The position numbers and the translations under genes were made by a program. A DNA stretch of 35,666 nucleotides from an uncultured Erysipelotrichaceae bacterium. Its GTDB lineage: Bacteria > Bacillota_I > Bacilli_A > Erysipelotrichales > Erysipelotrichaceae. How positions within the stretch are numbered: the stretch's first letter is position 1; the number at the start of each line of letters is the position of its first letter. Location of the stretch: NCBI GenBank assembly GCA_944325935.1, contig CALVCF010000055.1, forward strand, positions 1 through 35,666. Direction: 5' to 3'. Below the pieces are notes generated by a model. The model did not search any database. It was not told where the DNA came from and saw only the letters and a list, made by a program, of their open reading frames with translations. Positions 1 through 7,913 of the stretch are shown piece by piece.

Positions 1-221
1 TTACTGTCTTGGTTTTACGTTTACCTTTTGGACTTCGGTTTGTTAAGCAACCTTATCCACCATTTAGCCTTGTATCCGGTTTCTGTTCGTACGCTCGAAA
101 GAATCGCTACACCACTTCCTTCATCCTAGACATCACTGTCAACGACTTGTGGTTCACTACACTTGGCGGTAAATACCTGTGATCGGTCTATCTCCGACTG
201 AATTCGTGCCATGCCCGGCAC
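1..221 (-). mobile_element. Group II intron, 5' end (domain I region), IIC-like, cut by window edge
   Basis: Read on the minus strand from 221, the sequence opens with GTGCCGGGCATGGCAC, a group II intron 5' end (GUGYG-like) followed by a domain I-like series. Recognisable blocks are GATGAAGGAAGTGG, GAACAGAAACCGGATAC, AAGGCTAAATGG and TTGCTTAACAAACCGAAGTCC. From memory these resemble the Oceanobacillus iheyensis IIC intron (CCCGGCAUGG, CUGAAGGAAGCGG, AUGAGGCUAGG, UGCAUAACAAAACAAAGUCC). The upstream exon is a perfect terminator hairpin with its T-run, which is the known insertion site of class C introns. The reverse transcriptase ORF and domains V-VI would lie left of position 1 and cannot be seen, so completeness and mobility are unknown. 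Confidence 0.85.
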
Positions 222-225
222 ACCT

Positions 226-254
226 AAAAAGATGAGCCGAGGGCTCATCTTTTG
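226..254 (-). terminator. Intrinsic terminator of the tldD-tldE operon
   Basis: AAAAGATGAGCC and GGCTCATCTTTT form a perfect 12-bp inverted repeat around a 3-nt loop, followed on the minus strand by TTTTT. It lies 21 bp beyond the tldE stop. The group II intron boundary falls 4 nt past the T-run. Confidence 0.92.
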
Positions 255-274
255 ATCACTATGATATAGCTTAT

Positions 275-1535
275 TTAAGCAATTTTAACATTCTTTAAGC
301 GCAAATATTTGGGTCCGCAATAACACTCGTCAGTTTCCTGCTCTTTGGAATACAAGGCATCTTTGATTGCTTCATAGATATTACAAGAAATACTGAAAGA
401 TGTTAATGGGATAATCTCATCCTGACTCTTGTGCAAAAGACCCAATCTGACTTCTCCCCCGCAATAACCGCTGTTTTCTTCAAGCTGTGGCGAAGAGAAA
501 TTGACGATCTCTAAATAAGGGAAAGCCAAGGCCTTATCAGAAGACGCGCAGTCTACTTTGACAAGATTGGCGTTTCCTGAGATGTGACTGACTTTTAAAT
601 ATTGTCCAAAACGTATATCGCCCCAGTTTTGAACTACTTTACCGTTTCTAACGATCGTCGTATCCTTTATGAGCGAACCATGGGCATCAAATGGTGCGCT
701 ATGACTTGCTCCATCAAGGCAGCCGACGACACTTAAATTTAAATCGTAAGGCACAAGCTCATCGTTTAACTCATAATGGTTCATCTTCATATATTTCGAA
801 GCGAAGTTCAAATCGCCAGCTAAAGACGAGAAGATTAAATCACGCATCTCCCCGCTTAAGACGACGTCAACATCTAATGAATCGCATTTTTGGGCAATCG
901 AGCGATAGTAAGCCTCTTTCAGGACCTGCTCTACCCTTTGAGTGATCTTGGCATAATCTTCATCCATCATCTCAAAATGCAAGTAAAGTTCAATCTCTTC
1001 TATTTCGCCTTTAAAAGTCGGAATAACTTCGGCTTCTAAAGTAGTCTTTTCAAAAGAACGTTTAACTCCATATGAATTTAAAAGCTCGACCTGCTTTTTT
1101 TGCGCGAATACTTCGATCGAATTGAGCCAACCGTTTTCAAAATGATCGGCCTTGATGATCGCATCCGCTGCCTTTAAGGCAATATCTGATAGATCTCTAT
1201 TATCGATCGACTTGACTTTCTTAGTGGAGCTGTCGACGTCTTTTTCTAACTCAAAGGGTTCATTATCTACTTTTTGAGCTGTATCGATCGCTTCTTTGAT
1301 TTTTTTCTTGATACTGCTAAGATCATCGGCAGCATTTAAGACCAAAGTCGAACTCCCTAATTTATCATCATGTTCAACATAAATTGTGACACTTAGATCA
1401 TCATTATCTGTGTAGCGATTCGTCTCGAGTTTATTTAAAACGTAAAAGAGCTGAACGCTTTGAGTGTGTTTTTAAGATTTCAAAAGAGCTGATCGCTGTC
1501 TCTTCCTTTAAGATACTAATCAAATTATCCATCAT
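275..1535 (-). pseudogene. tldE: TldE/PmbA-family metalloprotease subunit, frameshifted near the N-terminus
   Basis: TldE is the partner of TldD in a heterodimeric protease that degrades or matures small peptides in the cytosol. The C-terminal part matches the family: a GG(E/N)-type segment, the SFSISCNIYEAIKDAL block and the closing LKNVKIA. The natural start is ATG at 1535, overlapping the tldD stop (ATGA). That frame runs only about 34 codons and stops at TAA; the family-like sequence resumes in the next frame (HTQSVQLFYVLNKLETNRY...). The shift lies in a run of five A (sense) at 1469-1473; removing one A restores a continuous ORF of about 419 aa. An internal TTG at 1345 gives a 356-aa frame but would drop a conserved beta-rich N-terminal region. 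It is either a recent frameshift or a sequencing error. The gene ends at the terminator next to the intron. Confidence 0.85.
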
Positions 1536-2923
1536 CCTAGTTTTACCTTCGCTTTCAAATAGGGTCCTCCATCTGCTACATAGACCCATTCTTTATGGCC
1601 TTTGCCACACATACCACTGCCAGTGACCTCGCACTTATCCGAGACCATCGAAATTGAGTTTAAGAGATCTGGCACATAGCCGCTCATCACAACGGGCGCA
1701 AAGATATGATCGGTAATCTTGCCATCGACGATCTCATAAGCATATTGAGCTGTACATTGAATCTGCCAGTTCTTGGGATCCTCCATTCCATTGGAAGTTT
1801 GGCATAAGTAAAAACCATGTTTGATTGATTTAATCATATCTTCAAGCTTGTCATTGCCCGCCAAAAAGAAAGTGTTAGTCATACGGGTATAAGCCTTGCG
1901 ACGCGAGGACTCTCTTCGCGAATTGCCGGTTGGTTCAGTTTTTAACTCTAGAGCTGACAAGACATCGCTGATCCCGTTTTTGAGGATACCTTTTTCAATG
2001 ATCGTCGTGTCATGAGCTAAAACGCCATCATCATCAAAGAAATAAGATGCTGCGCTCAAAGTCGCACTGGCACCATCGTGCATATTGACAAGATCAGAAG
2101 CAACTCTTTTACCGACATAATCTTTCGCTTTAGCTCTATTCTTAACAAACATATCCATCTCAACTCCATGTCCGAAGGCCTCATGGGCAATAAGTCCCGA
2201 GATCGAAGGATGTGTGATGACATCGTAATAACCCGCAGGAATAGTTTTCGCCTTTAATAGATCAACAGCTAATTTGGCATTAAAGGCAATTTTGGCTCCG
2301 AGTTCCTCTAAAACTGTCTTTGAATTAACACCGTAACTTACATCATAACTTGACTGGATCTTTGAATCTTGATTTGCCACGATCATCACGATACCGTTAT
2401 TGTAAGTATAGTATTGATCTAATTGACGATTTTTGCTGACAAAGATGTTTGAGATCTCTCTTTTTGTAAAGACCATTTGCGCTTCCACGATTCTTTGATC
2501 ATAAGCCATAGCTTCGTCTTTATATTTTCGCAAATAATCTAAGATTTCGTTTTCGCTTAAGACTTCTTCATCCTCTCTTACAAAAGATTTGACTAGCGGC
2601 TCATCTTTTAAGACACCTACCTCGACACAAGGAACACTTCTTGTAAGAGCTAGAGCTTCTTTGATATCTTCTGTTGCAAGGCCTTTAATATCATCACAAG
2701 AGTACTCGCTATAATGATCTTCATTATAGACTTTGATGACAAAACCCGCATCGGAAGATGTCAAACTAGTAGCATCGCCTGCTCTGACTTGTTTTGAAGT
2801 TACAACATATTGTCTTCCTTTGGCATGGCGCCCAAAAATCGAAACATAAGCATAATCTTTAGATAATTCATCAACTAAAGACCTAGCAATCGCAATCCGA
2901 TCTTTTAAAAACTGACTTAACAT
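1532..2923 (-). CDS. tldD: TldD-family zinc metalloprotease
   Basis: This is the catalytic subunit of the TldD/TldE protease (M103 family). The 463 aa carry the zinc-binding HEAFGH motif at residues 247-252 followed by GVEMD, and near the C-terminus the conserved SGMCGKG segment and a family-typical VADGGPYLKAKVKLG end. The length is usual for TldD. The start ATG at 2923 has AGGAGTG upstream. The stop overlaps the start of tldE by an ATGA junction, which implies translational coupling of the two subunits. A TATAAT lies at 2949-2954, between the tRNA-Ser gene and this start. Because tldE is frameshifted, the partner of this otherwise intact enzyme may be missing. Confidence 0.95.
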   Translation of the reverse strand: MLSQFLKDRIAIARSLVDELSKDYAYVSIFGRHAKGRQYVVTSKQVRAGDATSLTSSDAGFVIKVYNEDHYSEYSCDDIKGLATEDIKEALALTRSVPCVEVGVLKDEPLVKSFVREDEEVLSENEILDYLRKYKDEAMAYDQRIVEAQMVFTKREISNIFVSKNRQLDQYYTYNNGIVMIVANQDSKIQSSYDVSYGVNSKTVLEELGAKIAFNAKLAVDLLKAKTIPAGYYDVITHPSISGLIAHEAFGHGVEMDMFVKNRAKAKDYVGKRVASDLVNMHDGASATLSAASYFFDDDGVLAHDTTIIEKGILKNGISDVLSALELKTEPTGNSRRESSRRKAYTRMTNTFFLAGNDKLEDMIKSIKHGFYLCQTSNGMEDPKNWQIQCTAQYAYEIVDGKITDHIFAPVVMSGYVPDLLNSISMVSDKCEVTGSGMCGKGHKEWVYVADGGPYLKAKVKLG

Positions 2924-2948
2924 ATTTTCACTCCTATCTATGCCAATT

Positions 2949-2954
2949 ATTATA
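2949..2954 (-). promoter_or_regulatory. tldD: Probable -10 element (TATAAT) for tldD
   Basis: A perfect TATAAT sits 25 nt upstream of the tldD start codon, with AGGAGTG in between. I see no good -35 hexamer; the region expected to hold it is the 3' end of tRNA-Ser and its T-run. Confidence 0.5.
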
Positions 2955-2973
2955 CACCTAAACTATAAAAAAA

Positions 2974-3064
2974 TGGCGTTCGCTGGGGGATTCGAACCCC
3001 CGGTACGGCAAAACCGTACACCAGCTTTCCAAGCTGGCTCCTTCAGCCTCTCGGACAAACGAAC
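2974..3064 (-). tRNA. tRNA-Ser (anticodon GGA)
   Basis: The acceptor stem pairs GTTCGTT with AGCGAAC (one G-U). The anticodon stem CCAGC/GCTGG encloses loop TTGGAAA, giving anticodon GGA, which reads UCC and UCU. A long variable arm (GTACGG/CCGTAC) is present, as expected for class II tRNA-Ser. The T arm is GGGGG-TTCGAAT-CCCCC and the CCA end is encoded. CCA is followed at once by seven T. A promoter lies just upstream. Confidence 0.97.
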
Positions 3065-3075
3065 AGCGCCATTTT

Positions 3076-3103
3076 ATTTTAACAAATTTTATTATTTGTG
3101 CAA
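3076..3103 (-). promoter_or_regulatory. Promoter of tRNA-Ser
   Basis: TTGCAC (3098-3103), a 16-nt spacer ending in an extended TG, and TAAAAT (3076-3081). The predicted transcript starts about 5 nt before the mature tRNA. The spacer also contains a weak ACAAAT/ATTTGT hairpin that may help end the upstream ABC operon. Confidence 0.65.
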
Positions 3104-3106
3104 GCT

Positions 3107-3895
3107 TTATCCAAATAACATGACATCACTAAGTCCCGCATCCTCTTCATCGTATAAACGCAGAAGGTCTTGGACCTCAAGTTTAGCCTTTTCCTCACCT
3201 TTTACGTCGTAGACAATCTTACCATGATTCATCATGATCAAACGATTGCCGATTGTGATCGCATCTTTAAGATTGTGCGTGATCATAATCGTAGTAAGCT
3301 TGTTTTCTTCAACGATCTTCTCTGTAAGATCTAAGACTGTTTTTGCGGTTTTAGGGTCAAGCGCCGCTGTATGTTCATCTAATAAAAGCAATTCCGGTTT
3401 GACAAGCGTGGCCATAAGAAGCGTCAAAGCTTGCCTTTGTCCACCTGATAAAAGACCGACTTTAGCCTCCAAACGTTTCTCAAGACCTAAATTTAAAGAT
3501 ACTAACTTTTTTTGATAGTCTTCTTTTTCTTTTTTGTAGATGCCTTTTTTAAGGGAACGGATCTTACCTCTTCTTTGAGCAATTGACATATTTTCGGCAA
3601 TCGTCAGATCTTTGCAAGTACCACTTTGTGGATCTTGGAAAACCCTGGCAATATATTTAGCCCGTCTATTCTCAGGCATTTTAGTGATGTTTTTATCGCC
3701 GATCAAGATCTCGCCGCTGTCAAGAGTCAAAGAACCAGCAAGCAGATTCAACAAGGTCGATTTTCCTGCACCATTCCCCCCGATAACAGTTACAAAATCT
3801 CCATCATCGATCTTTAATGACAGATCATTGATCACACGATTCTCATTGATCGTTCCGGCATGGAAAGTCTTGTATATATTTTTAATTTCAATCAT
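3107..3895 (-). CDS. ABC transporter ATP-binding protein (TrpZ-like)
   Basis: This is the cytosolic ATPase of an amino-acid-type uptake system. Visible motifs are the Walker A GGNGAGKST (39-47), a Q-loop near residue 87 (RVFQDP), the signature LLSGGQ (148-153), the Walker B LLLLDEH (169-175) and a switch His in MITHN. The 262 aa length is normal. The start overlaps the end of the permease gene by 8 nt, and the gene closes the order binding protein, permease, ATPase. This composition (PF04392-type binding protein with a LivH-like permease) matches the TrpXYZ family, proposed to carry aromatic amino acids. The operon's T-box points to tyrosine; substrate assignment is inference. Confidence 0.88.
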   Translation of the reverse strand: MIEIKNIYKTFHAGTINENRVINDLSLKIDDGDFVTVIGGNGAGKSTLLNLLAGSLTLDSGEILIGDKNITKMPENRRAKYIARVFQDPQSGTCKDLTIAENMSIAQRRGKIRSLKKGIYKKEKEDYQKKLVSLNLGLEKRLEAKVGLLSGGQRQALTLLMATLVKPELLLLDEHTAALDPKTAKTVLDLTEKIVEENKLTTIMITHNLKDAITIGNRLIMMNHGKIVYDVKGEEKAKLEVQDLLRLYDEEDAGLSDVMLFG

Positions 3896-4775
3896 GGGTC
3901 TTCATCCTTTTTGGTTTTTTAAGGTTTGTGATCGAAATGGCCACCGCCACTATGATCGCTGTAAACAAGCGCATGTCATTGGCACTTATAAAGTCAAGAT
4001 TGATCACAAGTGCTACGATCAGGCGATATATGACCGATCCTGCTATAATACCGATCAGAGTAATAAATAAATTTTTGTTTTTGAAGATGACTTCGCCGAT
4101 AATGACGCTAGCAAGCCCGACGACAATTGCGCCGATCCCCTGTCCGACATCAGCATAGCCGTTATATTGCGATACTAAGGCTCCGCTTAAGGCGATGAGC
4201 GCATTTGACAACATCAACCCAGCGATAATAGTCAAATCGGAATTTACGCCGTTAGCTCTGATCATTTGATCATTAGACCCAGTCGCTACGATCGAAAAGC
4301 CGAATTCTGTATTAAAAAACCAGATAAGTAAGATCACAATGATGATCGAAACAACGATACCTAACAAGATCGCTGCATCACGATCTCTGGCAAAACCTAA
4401 TAATTCACTAAGATTAGTAAGAATGGTGTCAGACATATTCAATGGAATATTAGCCTTGCCCATGATTCTGAGGTTGACAGAATAAAGACCTGTCATTGAA
4501 AGAATACCTGCCAGCAGCGAAGGAATATGCAACTTGGTATGTAAGAAACCAGTCACAAAACCAGCTAAAGCCCCAGAGACCGTGGCTAGTAAAGTAGCCA
4601 AAATAGGATCGACGCCCGCGACAATTGCCGTTGCAACTACCGCTCCCCCTAAGGCAAAAGCACTTTCGCTTGTTAAGTCAGAAATATTTAAGATACGATA
4701 AGTAACATGAATACCGATAGCCATAATGGCCCAAAGCATACCCTGTGCCAGGGCAGAAATCAGAATTGCAGACAT
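3888..4775 (-). CDS. ABC transporter permease (TrpY-like)
   Basis: A 295-aa integral membrane protein with about eight hydrophobic segments, starting with a long N-terminal helix that contains LAQGMLWAIMAIGIHVTYR. It resembles the branched-chain-type permease family and the TrpY component of TrpXYZ systems, and would form the membrane channel as a homodimer, since only one permease gene is present. The start at 4775 lies 8 bp downstream of the binding-protein stop, with a CCTCC complement (GGAGG) just upstream. It is co-transcribed with the flanking binding protein and ATPase under the tyrosine-type T-box at 5764-6022. Confidence 0.88.
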   Translation of the reverse strand: MSAILISALAQGMLWAIMAIGIHVTYRILNISDLTSESAFALGGAVVATAIVAGVDPILATLLATVSGALAGFVTGFLHTKLHIPSLLAGILSMTGLYSVNLRIMGKANIPLNMSDTILTNLSELLGFARDRDAAILLGIVVSIIIVILLIWFFNTEFGFSIVATGSNDQMIRANGVNSDLTIIAGLMLSNALIALSGALVSQYNGYADVGQGIGAIVVGLASVIIGEVIFKNKNLFITLIGIIAGSVIYRLIVALVINLDFISANDMRLFTAIIVAVAISITNLKKPKRMKTHD

Positions 4776-4783
4776 TTATCCTC

Positions 4784-5743
4784 CTATTTAGCGACGTCAC
4801 TACCTTCGTTTAAAATGCGCTCAGGCAAGGTGATGCCGATCTTTTGCGCCGTGTTGGAATTGTAGAAGACATCGATCTTTTCTTGATGGCCAACAGGAAG
4901 CTCTTTGATGCTGACGCCATCATTGATGATTTTAAGAGCCATTTCACCCGTTTGATAGCCGATTGTGTAGTAATCGACACCAAGCGAAGCCAAACCGCCG
5001 TTAGCAACGGCATTAGACTCCCCACAGATAACTGGTAAACTGTTTTCACTTGCGAAGATATCGACACTGCCCATCGCTGATGCGATATTGTTGTCGGTAG
5101 GAACATATAGAGCTTCAATGTTACCGCTAAAGCTCTGTAAAGTCTCAGCAATAACCGTCTTATCAGAAACCGTCTTGATATCGACTGCGATCCCCTTTTC
5201 TTGGCAGACCTCTTCCATCTGTTTAGCCTGAATTTCGGAATTTGGTTCACTCGATGTATAAATAATGCCTAAGGTCTTTAGATCCGGGACGATCTCTAAG
5301 ATCAGATCGAGCTGGTCATCCATAGGACATCCATCACTAACGCCTGTGATCAAACCTTCAGGTGCATCTTCATTTTCAACAAGACCTGCCCCCTTAAAGT
5401 CCGTGATCGCAGTTGCCAAGATCGGCGTATCAATACTTGCCTGTTGAAGGGCTAAAGCCGGATTAGTACCGATCGCTAAAATTACATCATTACCCCCTTG
5501 AACAAGGCTATCTGCCATTGTCAAAAGATTAGATTGATCAGACTCTGGATTTTGATAATCGACTTCCAGATTCTCACCCTCGACAAGGCCTCCATCTTCA
5601 AGGGCATCAAGAAAACCCTGTCTGGAAAGATCTAAAGCGTCGTGAGTCATCAATTGCAAAATGCCTACCTTAACGACATCGTCATTACTAGAACAGGCTG
5701 CTAAAGAAATAAGTAAGGCGAAAACTAATAACAATTTTTTCAT
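4784..5743 (-). CDS. ABC transporter substrate-binding lipoprotein (TrpX-like), Tyr T-box controlled
   Basis: A 319-aa extracytoplasmic binding protein with a lipoprotein signal: positively charged MKK, a hydrophobic core, and lipobox LAAC with Cys at about residue 17. The rest is a periplasmic-binding fold of the PF04392 type (VGILQLMTHDALD, ILAIGTNPALALQQ, TAITDFKGAGLV, YTSSEPNSEIQ, ALYVPTDNNIASAMGS). It is paralogous to the protein at 6062-7039, with which it shares these blocks. It heads the three-gene ABC operon, with a T-box leader whose specifier reads UAC. Tyrosine is therefore the likely regulatory signal and probable ligand, although PF04392 proteins are usually annotated for tryptophan. 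Confidence 0.88.
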   Translation of the reverse strand: MKKLLLVFALLISLAACSSNDDVVKVGILQLMTHDALDLSRQGFLDALEDGGLVEGENLEVDYQNPESDQSNLLTMADSLVQGGNDVILAIGTNPALALQQASIDTPILATAITDFKGAGLVENEDAPEGLITGVSDGCPMDDQLDLILEIVPDLKTLGIIYTSSEPNSEIQAKQMEEVCQEKGIAVDIKTVSDKTVIAETLQSFSGNIEALYVPTDNNIASAMGSVDIFASENSLPVICGESNAVANGGLASLGVDYYTIGYQTGEMALKIINDGVSIKELPVGHQEKIDVFYNSNTAQKIGITLPERILNEGSDVAK

Positions 5744-5763
5744 AAAAATCTCCTATCTAAGAA

Positions 5764-6022
5764 ATAAAAAGCCGTCCCGACAAAGGACGACTAGCTCGCG
5801 TTACCACCTTATTTTACCTGCTTGTTGCCAAGCAAGCCTCAAAAACCACCAACATGGTCTAACACTTTAACGGGTGTTAAGCGTGATACTCTACTTTGCA
5901 AATTTCAAGTTCCCACTAGCTGATGTATTCAGTATGACTCACTGACCGTTTGCACCAAACACGATCTCGCTGTAAGTTGAGGCTCATACCTACTATTTCA
6001 GGTCATTGCGTTTTTATTTCTT
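5764..6022 (-). promoter_or_regulatory. T-box riboswitch, specifier UAC (tyrosine)
   Basis: The leader has the T-box sequence AAGGTGGTAACGCG (5797-5810), whose UGGU can pair with an ACCA-3' tRNA end. A terminator follows: GTCGTCC/GGACGGC plus TTTTT (5766-5791). In stem I the helix GTATGA/TCATAC closes the specifier loop, which has the loop-E AGTA on its 5' side and GAA followed by TAC (5925-5927) on its 3' side; CTGA/TCAG forms the helix below. UAC is a tyrosine codon. Uncharged tRNA-Tyr should favour antitermination and expression of the ABC operon. Alignment with the second T-box places both specifiers at the same position. Confidence 0.88.
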
Positions 6023-6028
6023 GGGTTT

Positions 6029-6057
6029 ATAGTAAAACTTAGTTGTGTCTTTGTCAA
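6029..6057 (-). promoter_or_regulatory. Promoter of the Tyr T-box / ABC operon
   Basis: A consensus -35 TTGACA (6052-6057), 17-nt spacer and TACTAT (6029-6034). The -35 begins only 5 bp after the stop codon of the upstream binding-protein gene. No terminator separates them, so read-through from the Phe T-box unit into this leader is possible. Confidence 0.85.
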
Positions 6058-6061
6058 TAAT

Positions 6062-7039
6062 TTATTGTGCCATATCGATACCATTTTCAAGGATCTCAGC
6101 GGGAAGTTCATAGCCCATTCTCTCAGCGATCAATGAATTATAGTAAATCGTAGCTGTTTCAGATGTCATAAAATATATTGGCAATTCACTGATGTTGACT
6201 TCCCCTTCGATGACTTTGATCGCATTAAGACCGGTTTGATAACCAAGATCATAGTAGTTGACGCCGATCGAAGCTAAACCGCCATCTTCAACCATCGTAT
6301 CGCAACCGACGATCGTTGGGATCTTATTTTCCGATGCGATCGTTTCAACCGAAGCCATAGATGACGCCAGCGGATTATCAGTTGGAATGTAAAGTGCATC
6401 AATATCGCCTATAAAAGCCGTCATAGCATCGTTGACCATCGTGAGATCTGAGATTGTCTTTTCTACAACTTCCCATCCACGTCTTTCGCACTCGGCCTTC
6501 ATCTGCTCGGCTTGAACGATCGAATTTTGTTCGCTGGATGTATAAAGTAGACCCACCCTTTTGACATCAGGCACCAAAGTCTCGACCAGATCCATCTGAA
6601 CATCCATATCGCAATAATCCGAGGAGCCGGAAATATTGGCACCTGGCTCATCGTTAGAAGCAACAAGCCCTACTTCAACATAATCGGTAATAGCAGTACC
6701 AAGGATCGGTATCTCGCTTGTCTCCTGTTGTAAAGCCTGGGCGCTGCCGGTTCCGATCGCTAAGATCAAATCCGGCGATGAACTAACCAGTTGCTGCGCC
6801 ATTGTCGGAAGCGACGATTTATCGTTGTTGGGATTTTGAAATTCTATCTCAAGATTCTCGCCTTCTACATAACCATTGTCATTTAAAGCTGCTATAAAGC
6901 CATCATAGGCATTATTAAGTGCCTCATGGTCCATTAACTGCAATACACCGATTTTAGTAACATCTTCATCGCTTGTACTGTCATTAGCACTACAGCCCAC
7001 TAAGGTCAAAACCAAAAACAAAACCAATAACTTTTTCAT
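6062..7039 (-). CDS. Second ABC substrate-binding lipoprotein (TrpX paralogue), Phe T-box controlled
   Basis: A 325-aa binding lipoprotein of the same PF04392-type family as the one at 4784-5743. The start is ATG at 7039, chosen because AGGAGG lies 8 nt upstream and the protein then opens with a signal peptide (MKKLLVLFLVLTLVGCS, lipobox Cys about residue 16). The longer frame from 7066 would extend into the T-box terminator. Shared blocks include GVLQLMDHEAL, ILAIGTGSAQALQQ, TAITDYVEVGLV, YTSSEQNSIVQ and LYIPTDNPLASSM. No permease or ATPase accompanies it directly, so it probably feeds the transporter core encoded just downstream. Its own T-box reads UUC, which suggests phenylalanine as signal and likely ligand. 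Confidence 0.88.
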   Translation of the reverse strand: MKKLLVLFLVLTLVGCSANDSTSDEDVTKIGVLQLMDHEALNNAYDGFIAALNDNGYVEGENLEIEFQNPNNDKSSLPTMAQQLVSSSPDLILAIGTGSAQALQQETSEIPILGTAITDYVEVGLVASNDEPGANISGSSDYCDMDVQMDLVETLVPDVKRVGLLYTSSEQNSIVQAEQMKAECERRGWEVVEKTISDLTMVNDAMTAFIGDIDALYIPTDNPLASSMASVETIASENKIPTIVGCDTMVEDGGLASIGVNYYDLGYQTGLNAIKVIEGEVNISELPIYFMTSETATIYYNSLIAERMGYELPAEILENGIDMAQ

Positions 7040-7065
7040 ATCCTTTTCCTCCTGTCTTCTATACA

Positions 7066-7327
7066 AATAAAAAATCGCCCCCTAAAGGGCGATTAGATCG
7101 CGTTACCACCTTTATTCATCACCTGATTGCTCAAGTGACCTCATTTACCTACCAACATAGGTAAGATCTTTTAACGATGATCAATCGTGGTATCCTACTT
7201 ACTTCAGTACCCTACTCCACGAGGAATTCCATATCTTTTACACTGATCGTTTGCACCAACCACGACTTCTCTTGAGTGTAAATCTAGAAATGTACTAGTT
7301 CGTATCGCTGTATTTTTTTATTTGTAC
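7066..7327 (-). promoter_or_regulatory. T-box riboswitch, specifier UUC (phenylalanine)
   Basis: T-box sequence AAGGTGGTAACGCG at 7099-7112 and terminator ATCGCCC/GGGCGAT plus a T-run (7066-7094). Stem I aligns with the first T-box: ACGA then ACTAGTA on the 5' side, and GAA-TTC-C followed by TCGT on the 3' side. The intervening helix pairs CATTTCT and TTTACAC with GTGTAAA and AGATATG, with one U-U mismatch and a 3-nt bulge. The specifier TTC is at 7224-7226, a phenylalanine codon. A nearby TAT in the same strand was considered, but it falls inside the helix in this fold. Confidence 0.85.
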
Positions 7328-7333
7328 ACGAAT

Positions 7334-7362
7334 ATCTTAAAACGCTTACATTCAAAATGCAA
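7334..7362 (-). promoter_or_regulatory. Promoter of the Phe T-box unit
   Basis: TTGCAT (7357-7362), a 17-nt spacer and TAAGAT (7334-7339), placed right after the stop codon of the upstream membrane-protein gene. The predicted transcript start is about 7327. Confidence 0.65.
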
Positions 7363-7370
7363 GAATATTT

Positions 7371-7871
7371 TTACTTTTTCTTTGAAAATTTTTTCTTAAG
7401 GCGCATGTACCACCCGTTGGGATTGATGCGAGCCTGTTTTTGTTTTTCATAAGTCTCTTTGTCCAAAAGGTTTCTCGTCAAACATGTGCGAACCTTCTCG
7501 ATCTGAAAGGTCACGACTTTGATCATCTGCTGATTCGTCAAACGTACAATCAAAGATCCAGGGCCATTGTTGTTGGCGTTACAAGCCCATTCATCAATTT
7601 CATCAAACGAAATCTTTTCGATCGACCCATCTTCCATATAGAGATATAAGGCATCTTTTGCAATAGACAAAACATGGCGATCTTTGACAAGAAGTATTGA
7701 AAGCAGTGCAACGACGATCAAAACGATCCCGAAGATCCGTATCCATAACAAATTTACTAACAACAGCAAAATCCCGATCACAAAAACAGCAATAATCTCG
7801 ACTTTCGGCCGATAGTTTATCTCTTTTAAAACCTTCGACTGATCAATATCACTTAAATTAACTTTTTGCAT
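7371..7871 (-). CDS. Small membrane protein of unknown function
   Basis: I do not recognise this 166-aa protein. It has two adjacent hydrophobic segments at about residues 25-42 and 44-61 (VEIIAVFVIGILLLLVNLLW, then IVLIVVALLSILLV) and a soluble C-terminal part of about 100 residues that ends in a very basic tail (RLKKKFSKKK). The domain after the membrane hairpin (YLYMEDGSIEKISFDEIDEW) resembles a PH-like beta sandwich in style, but this is only an impression. It starts 42 bp after the corA stop with a GGTGA ribosome site. No clear terminator lies between, so it may be co-transcribed with corA. Confidence 0.75.
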   Translation of the reverse strand: MQKVNLSDIDQSKVLKEINYRPKVEIIAVFVIGILLLLVNLLWIRIFGIVLIVVALLSILLVKDRHVLSIAKDALYLYMEDGSIEKISFDEIDEWACNANNNGPGSLIVRLTNQQMIKVVTFQIEKVRTCLTRNLLDKETYEKQKQARINPNGWYMRLKKKFSKKK

Positions 7872-7913
7872 ATAATCACCGTTCTTTATTTTATTACAAC
7901 TTAATCCCTAAGT

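Noticed and set aside
3-182. Open plus-strand frame of 59 codons at the left edge
   Set aside because: It has no recognisable protein similarity and lies antisense to conserved group II intron RNA blocks, which explain the sequence better.
691-945. Plus-strand ORFs overlapping tldE, the ABC genes, ftsZ and others
   Set aside because: Shadows of well-supported minus-strand genes, with no family-like sequence and no ribosome sites.
275-1345. tldE as an intact 356-aa gene starting at TTG 1345
   Set aside because: Family-like sequence continues about 70 residues upstream in two frames from an ATGA overlap with tldD, so a frameshift explains it better.
1469-1473. Programmed frameshift in tldE
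   Set aside because: A five-A run without a slippery heptamer or downstream structure, in a family not known for recoding; error or mutation is simpler.
7218-7245. UAU (Tyr) or UGG (Trp) as specifier of the second T-box
   Set aside because: In the best alignment with the first T-box these bases fall in the helix above the specifier loop or at its edge; TTC follows GAA in the right place.
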